NCBI GenBank assembly: GCA_028716765.1
Contig: JAQUPC010000033.1
Location: 1-17,335 of the forward strand
Direction: 5' to 3'
Length of the DNA: 17,335 nucleotides
Source of the DNA: Alphaproteobacteria bacterium
GTDB taxonomy: Bacteria; Pseudomonadota; Alphaproteobacteria; UBA9219
A program made the translations under genes and the position numbers. Below, in pieces: positions 13,016 through 17,335 of this stretch (position 1 is the first letter of the stretch; every line of letters begins with the position of its first letter). The notes below the pieces were generated by a model. The model was given only the letters and a program-made list of their open reading frames with translations, was not told where the DNA came from and did not search any database.

Positions 13016-13705
13016 ATGCTTTCGCTCGCCGGTTTGTCCGTTTCCTTCCTGGCCTTTTCGTTTCTTCCGGCTTCCCCGTCATACCCCCCGGCGCCGGTTT
13101 ACCCGCAGGCGGTCATCAAGGCCCAGGCGGCGGCTCCCGCAGCTGCCTCCGCCGAATCGACCCGGACGCCCGCAGGAAAGTTCGTCCAAAACCTCGGCGA
13201 CGAGGGCATCGCCATCCTTTCCGGCACGGACAAAACCCCGGCGCAGCGCAACGAGCAGTATCACAGGATTTTGCGCGATTCATTCGATCTCAAAACTATG
13301 GGGCGGTTCGTCATGGGCCGTACCTGGAACGCCGCGACGAACGAACAAAAGGAAGAATACCTGAAGCTTTTCGAGAAACTGGTTGTTAAAATATACGGCG
13401 ATCGCCTCGCTTTGTATAAAGGGGAGAAGTTCGACGTGAAAGCCGCGCGGCCCGAAGGCGGCGATATTTTTATCGTATCCAGCGAAGTCATGCATCCGGG
13501 TGGCGAAACGCCGACGAAGATCGATTGGCGCGTTCATGAGAAGGAGGGCAAGTTCCTCGTCACGGACGTTATCATCGGCGGCGTGAGCCAGGTCGTTACC
13601 CAGCGCAGCGAGTACGCCGCGATCATCCAGCGCGAGGGCGTTCCCGGCCTTTTGGCCCGGATGAAGCAGCGTCTGCAAGAGCCGCAACCGTCGCAGACGC
13701 AATAA
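13016..13705 (+). CDS. mlaC: MlaC/Ttg2D-type phospholipid-binding periplasmic protein
   Basis: Periplasmic carrier of the Mla pathway that shuttles phospholipids between the outer membrane and the MlaFEDB transporter. The start is unusually clear: GAGGAGG at 13004-13010, 5 bases before ATG. A hydrophobic N-terminus (MLSLAGLSVSFLAFSFLPAS) followed by an Ala/Pro-rich stretch (to about residue 50) suggests export, although the usual positively charged first residues are missing. The MlaC domain runs from about 52 to 215, including RNEQYHRILRDSFDLKTMGRFVMGRTWN, EYLKLFEKLVVKIYGDRL and VTDVIIGGVSQVVTQRSEYAAIIQREG. A hopanoid-associated HpnM role is a related alternative. No mlaA, D, E or F gene is next to it. 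The upstream 130 bases are strikingly AT-rich with several T runs. Confidence 0.85.
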   Translation: MLSLAGLSVSFLAFSFLPASPSYPPAPVYPQAVIKAQAAAPAAASAESTRTPAGKFVQNLGDEGIAILSGTDKTPAQRNEQYHRILRDSFDLKTMGRFVMGRTWNAATNEQKEEYLKLFEKLVVKIYGDRLALYKGEKFDVKAARPEGGDIFIVSSEVMHPGGETPTKIDWRVHEKEGKFLVTDVIIGGVSQVVTQRSEYAAIIQREGVPGLLARMKQRLQEPQPSQTQ

Positions 13706-13812
13706 ATACACGCGGGTTTTTCCGTCCGCCGCTCCCGTTAACCTTTTATCGTCGTGAATTTACTATGACGCCCGGGGCCCGTTCGCGCCGGATGAAAGGC
13801 CGCGCGCGACCG

Positions 13813-13842
13813 TTGGCGAAACGCACGGGTTGTGCTTATACT
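13813..13842 (+). promoter_or_regulatory. Candidate promoter of the M48 peptidase gene
   Basis: TTGGCG (13813-13818), 18 bases, TATACT (13837-13842) with TG at 13833-13834 lies about 70 bases before ATG 13910. It is the best match in the 204-base gap after mlaC, which otherwise holds nothing I can name. Confidence 0.35.
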
Positions 13843-13909
13843 CCTGTGGCGTGAGCGGCTTGCCGTTTTGTTTTATAAATCGTTTTTACGGTCTTAAAGA
13901 ATTTAAGGG

Positions 13910-14947
13910 ATGAAAAATATTTTGAAGCGGAAAAATTCAGCGCCGCAGCCGCGCCTTCATACATTTGCGGACGTGTTCGCTACCGTATCGTATGCGGCGG
14001 TTCTGGGCGGCATATGCGCGGCGGCCGGGTTTCTCATTTCCTTTCCTTTTCTGTTGCCGGCCGCGGCGCTGTACGCGCTTGTGTTGAACCGCAAAAGAAA
14101 GCGGGAATGGGAAGAGATCGCGAAAAATCTCGAGACCGTCGATGAATCATGGGCTGCGCGTTTTCCTGAAGCCGGATGGGCGCTCGAGAAATTGCGGGCC
14201 TATTCGAAGATGATGGGCATCCAAAAAACGCCCGCGCTTCACATTCCGACAAGGGAAGTTCTGGACCGGTTCGAAAAAGCGCCTTCCGGCATGGAAAAGG
14301 CCGACCGCTTCCGGAAAGCCGCCCAATGGGCGGCATGCCGTCTTGCGTATCAGCTTCAGGCGTTTTCCTACGGCACGGCAAAAACCGGTATTTTGCTTTC
14401 GCCGCGTTTTCTTGAGGAAATGACGCCGCCGCAAACCGACGGTGTGCTGGCGCATGAAGCGGCCCATGTGGCTTCGGGTTACGGCCGGAAGGAAGAGCTG
14501 CTTTTTGTTCTCAAAAAGACGGCGCGCCTGACGGTCGCATGGGGAGCCGTCCTTCATGCCGTTCCCGTTTTGGGGTTGCCCGGGCTTCGCGAAGGGCTCG
14601 CTTTTCTGTTTGCGCATGCGGCGACGGACGGTTTTTCCTACGCCGCGGCATGCCTTTGCACGCGCCTCGCCGGGGATTCCATGTTGCGGCAGCAGGAGTT
14701 TCAAGCCGACCGCATTTCGGCCGAAACGACCGGCGACCCGCAAGCGTTCAAATCCTGCTTGCAAAAAATTGGCGAGGACTATCCTGTTCAGGAAGGATTG
14801 AACGGAACCGGGCCAAGGCCCGCGCCCCTCGTTTTCCGGATAGCGGAAGCGGCCTTTTCAAGAAGCCCTTCTCTTGAAAGGCGTTGCGCCCGGCTGGAAA
14901 AAATAGCTCAAAAAAGAATAGCGTTGTCTTTCAACGCCTGCGGATGA
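13910..14947 (+). CDS. Membrane-bound M48-family metallopeptidase
   Basis: Zinc endopeptidase of the M48 type (HtpX/Ste24 relatives), presumably acting on membrane or misfolded proteins. The zinc motif HExxH is HEAAH (182-186) in DGVLAHEAAHVASG. The third ligand is E263 in the later ExxxD motif EFQAD (263-267). Residues about 24-60 form one or two membrane segments (FATVSYAAVLGGICAAAGFLISFPFLLPAAALYALVL), and about 205-250 holds one or two more between the two zinc motifs, as in HtpX. The region between (about 65-160) is charged and not recognised. At 345 residues it is longer than HtpX (about 290). ATG 13910 has AAGGG immediately before it, too close for an ideal ribosome binding site. The substrate is unknown. 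Confidence 0.8.
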   Translation: MKNILKRKNSAPQPRLHTFADVFATVSYAAVLGGICAAAGFLISFPFLLPAAALYALVLNRKRKREWEEIAKNLETVDESWAARFPEAGWALEKLRAYSKMMGIQKTPALHIPTREVLDRFEKAPSGMEKADRFRKAAQWAACRLAYQLQAFSYGTAKTGILLSPRFLEEMTPPQTDGVLAHEAAHVASGYGRKEELLFVLKKTARLTVAWGAVLHAVPVLGLPGLREGLAFLFAHAATDGFSYAAACLCTRLAGDSMLRQQEFQADRISAETTGDPQAFKSCLQKIGEDYPVQEGLNGTGPRPAPLVFRIAEAAFSRSPSLERRCARLEKIAQKRIALSFNACG

Positions 14948-15049
14948 CGGCCTTTTGCCGGAAAACGGGAATTGCCGGCCGGATGGTAAAGAACTTGCCG
15001 TTTCCCCCCTAAATCTGCCATAAGCACGCCGCAACGGGAGCTTAAGCAA

Positions 15050-15724
15050 GTGCGATTCGATTTGTTACAGGAAATGGGCGTTCTTTACCGCGGCATGCTG
15101 CTCGGCCTTATGGTCGCGGCGCCTGTGGGGCCGGTTGCCTTGCTGTGCATCCGCCGCACCGTGCAGAAGGGCATGGTTTCCGGATTTGCGACGGGGTTCG
15201 GCGCCGCCTTCGCCGACGCGTTTTTCAGCGCCGTCGCGGCGTTCGGCATCGCGGCCGTCATGGAGATCGTGCAGAACCATACCCAGCCCATCTATATTCT
15301 GGGCGGCGCGTTCTTGCTGTTCGTCGCCTGGCATACGTGGCGCGACAAGCCGGCCCCGCCGAAAACCGAGGAGCCGCAGGCAAGGATCCTGGCCCGTTTC
15401 GGCGTCCATCTGAGCGGCATCGCCAAGGCGATGGTCAGCAGCTTTTTCATCACGCTGACGAACCCGGCGACGCTGTTCGGCATGCTGGCGCTCGTCGCGG
15501 CGTTTGGCGGGCTGAAGGGGCGCGCGGACGCGGGCGCGCTCGTCCTCGGCATTTTCATCGGCTCGTCGCTGTGGTGGCTGTTCCTGAGCGGCGGCACGGC
15601 TATGGTGCGCCGTCATATTACGGAAAAGACCGTGATCTGGATCAACCGCGTCACGGCGGTGGCGTTGACGCCTCTGGCGCTTTGGGCGCTTATCACGGGT
15701 CTCATTGGCCTGTGGAACGATTAA
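15050..15724 (+). CDS. LysE-family translocator (amino acid or metabolite exporter)
   Basis: Inner-membrane exporter of the LysE/RhtB superfamily; members export amino acids or related small molecules. Its 224 residues contain about six hydrophobic segments. Family features are visible near the N-terminus ([23 protein letters not shown], 19-41), the following Gly-rich segment ([22 protein letters not shown]), and the NPATLFG motif (138-144) where LysE proteins have NPK/NPA. The start is GTG 15050 with CGGGAG about 9 bases upstream; ATG 15074 is possible but would cut into the first segment. It ends 25 bases before typA and may be co-transcribed with it. The substrate cannot be told from sequence. 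Confidence 0.88.
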   Translation: MRFDLLQEMGVLYRGMLLGLMVAAPVGPVALLCIRRTVQKGMVSGFATGFGAAFADAFFSAVAAFGIAAVMEIVQNHTQPIYILGGAFLLFVAWHTWRDKPAPPKTEEPQARILARFGVHLSGIAKAMVSSFFITLTNPATLFGMLALVAAFGGLKGRADAGALVLGIFIGSSLWWLFLSGGTAMVRRHITEKTVIWINRVTAVALTPLALWALITGLIGLWND

Positions 15725-15749
15725 ATCGGAAAAACATTGAGCCTCAATC

Positions 15750-17335
15750 ATGAAACTTCGTAACATCGCCATTATCGCGCACGTCGACCACGGCAAGACC
15801 ACGCTGGTGGACGCGCTGTTGCGCCAGTCCGGCACGTTCCGGGAAAACCAGCAGGTGGCGGAATGCGCGCTGGATTCCAACGATCTGGAGCGCGAGCGCG
15901 GCATCACCATTCTCGCCAAGTGCACCTCGATCGTCTGGCACGATACGCGCATCAACATCGTGGATACGCCGGGCCACGCCGATTTCGGCGGCGAGGTGGA
16001 GCGCATTCTGTCGATGGTGGACGGCGCGGTGCTGCTTGTCGACGCCGCCGAAGGCCCGTTGCCGCAAACGAAGTTCGTCGTGTCCAAGGCGCTGGCGATC
16101 GGGCTGAAGCCGATGGTCGTCATCAACAAGGTGGACCGTCCGGACGCGCGCGTAAGCGAAGTCCACAACGAAGTGTTCGATCTGTTCGCGGCGCTCGACG
16201 CCACGGAAGAGCAACTGGATTTCCCCACGCTCTTCGCCTCGGGCCGCCAGGGCTGGGCGGTCGAGAAAATGGGGCAGGAGCAGGCGGAGCAGAAAGACCT
16301 TACGCCGCTGTTCGAGCTTGTCCTGCGCCATGTGCCGCCGCCGAAGGTGGACCCCGGCGCGCCGTTCAGCTTGCTGGCGACGCTTCTTGAAGCCAATCCT
16401 TATCTGGGCCGCATGCTGACGGGCCGCGTGCAAAGCGGCACCGTGAAACCCAACATGCCGTTCAAGGCGATGAGCCGCGACGGCCACCTGGTCGAGCAAG
16501 GCCGCGTGACGAAAGTTCTGGCTTTCCGCGGGCTTGAGCGCGTGCCGGTCGACGAGGCGCAGGCCGGCGACATCGTGTCGATAGCCGGGCTCAGCAAGGC
16601 GACGGTGGCCGACACGCTGTGCGATCTGGAAGTGACGACGCCGATTCAGGCGCGCCCCATCGATCCGCCCACGATCGCGATGACGTTTTCGGTGAACGAC
16701 TCGCCGCTCGCGGGGACGGAAGGCGACAAGGTGACAAGCCGCATGATCCGCGACCGCCTGATGCGCGAGGCCGAAGGCAACGTCGCCATCCGCGTCACGG
16801 AAACGGAAGAAAAGGATTCCTTCGAAGTCGCGGGCCGCGGCGAATTGCAGCTCGGCATCCTCATCGAAACGATGCGCCGCGAAGGCTTCGAGCTTTCCAT
16901 CAGCCGCCCGCGCGTCCTGTTTCAGGAAGAAAACGGCGTCAGGCTCGAGCCGATCGAGGAAGTTCAGGTCGACGTCGACGAGCCCTACGCGGGCACGGTG
17001 GTCAACAAACTGTCGGAGCGCAAGGCGGAGATGACCAACATGCGGCCTTCGGGCGGCGGCAAAACGCGCCTGACGTTCCTCGCGCCTTCGCGCGGGATGA
17101 TCGGCTATCACGGCGAGTTTCTCTCCGACACGCGCGGCACCGGCATCATGAACCGCCTGTTTCACGGCTACGCGCCCTACAAGGGGCCGATCGAGGCGCG
17201 GCGCGCGGGCGCGATGATCTCCAACGCCAAGGGCGAGGCGGTGGCCTACGCCATGTGGAAATTGCAGGAGCGCGGGCCGATGCTGATCGTGCCGGGCGCG
17301 AAAGTTTACGAAGGCATGATCATCGGCGAGCACAC
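15750..17335 (+). CDS. typA: Ribosome-associated GTPase TypA/BipA (3' end outside window)
   Basis: Translational GTPase related to EF-G that binds 70S ribosomes and helps ribosome assembly and stress adaptation. The first 528 residues are present out of about 605, so the end of the C-terminal domain lies beyond the window. The G motifs are complete: G1 AHVDHGKTT (10-18), switch I with [17 protein letters not shown]3 [15 protein letters not shown]4 NKVD, G5 ASGRQGW. Domain II follows, then the EF-G-like domains ([41 protein letters not shown]) and the BipA-specific region ([22 protein letters not shown]). ATG 15750 begins the conserved [15 protein letters not shown]. It lies 25 bases after the LysE-type gene. 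Confidence 0.97.
   Translation, partial: MKLRNIAIIAHVDHGKTTLVDALLRQSGTFRENQQVAECALDSNDLERERGITILAKCTSIVWHDTRINIVDTPGHADFGGEVERILSMVDGAVLLVDAAEGPLPQTKFVVSKALAIGLKPMVVINKVDRPDARVSEVHNEVFDLFAALDATEEQLDFPTLFASGRQGWAVEKMGQEQAEQKDLTPLFELVLRHVPPPKVDPGAPFSLLATLLEANPYLGRMLTGRVQSGTVKPNMPFKAMSRDGHLVEQGRVTKVLAFRGLERVPVDEAQAGDIVSIAGLSKATVADTLCDLEVTTPIQARPIDPPTIAMTFSVNDSPLAGTEGDKVTSRMIRDRLMREAEGNVAIRVTETEEKDSFEVAGRGELQLGILIETMRREGFELSISRPRVLFQEENGVRLEPIEEVQVDVDEPYAGTVVNKLSERKAEMTNMRPSGGGKTRLTFLAPSRGMIGYHGEFLSDTRGTGIMNRLFHGYAPYKGPIEARRAGAMISNAKGEAVAYAMWKLQERGPMLIVPGAKVYEGMIIGEH

Noticed and set aside
15065..17333. Minus-strand open frames of 443 and 529 codons opposite the LysE gene and typA
   Set aside because: Antisense shadows; the plus strand has complete GTPase and LysE motifs.

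Overview
The window looks like chromosomal DNA of a GC-rich alphaproteobacterium. The evidence is the order lptC-lptA-lptB, rpoN, hpf, ptsN, a long two-domain HPF, and TTAACCAT / TTAA-N7-TTAA sites of the kind bound by CtrA in that class. The order or family cannot be fixed from this sequence alone. No rRNA, tRNA, CRISPR array or transposase was seen. No gene-free stretch exceeds 300 bases.

Layout. 1-865 (minus): xerD, running off the left edge. It is divergent from an LPS-export cluster, lptC-lptA-lptB (980-3535). 3651-4241 (minus): an unrecognised protein ('A'). 4451-5962: rpoN (sigma-54). 5963-10718: an accessory block with five unrecognised small proteins (B 6105-6455, C 6480-7199, D 8830-9381, E 9544-10086, F 10246-10674) and an Nramp-type metal transporter (7479-8723). 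A strong terminator closes the block at 10683-10718. 10913-11994: hpf-ptsN. 12228-12881: queH. 13016-13705: an MlaC-type phospholipid-binding protein. 13910-14947: a membrane M48 metallopeptidase. 15050-15724: a LysE-family exporter. 15750-17335: typA/bipA, running off the right edge.

How the genes work together. lptC/A/B encode the inner-membrane anchor, periplasmic bridge and ATPase of lipopolysaccharide transport. rpoN, hpf and ptsN form the usual sigma-54 / ribosome-hibernation / nitrogen-PTS neighbourhood, but here rpoN is separated from hpf by about 4.9 kb. MlaC and the LPS genes both concern the outer membrane. The remaining genes (QueH, M48, LysE, TypA) are housekeeping or single functions.

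The most unusual part is the accessory block. Proteins B to F appear by eye to be one divergent helical family: D and E are clear tandem paralogues and C is an internal duplication. D, E and F each sit behind the same promoter cassette (a TTAACCAT octamer, TTGAC 22 bases later, an ATA core about 17 bases further) at almost the same distance from the start codon. The octamer, on one strand or the other, also lies ahead of A and of B-C. This points to a co-regulated, possibly CtrA-controlled, lineage-specific gene family of unknown function. Palindromic GC-rich elements of at least two kinds are scattered between genes.
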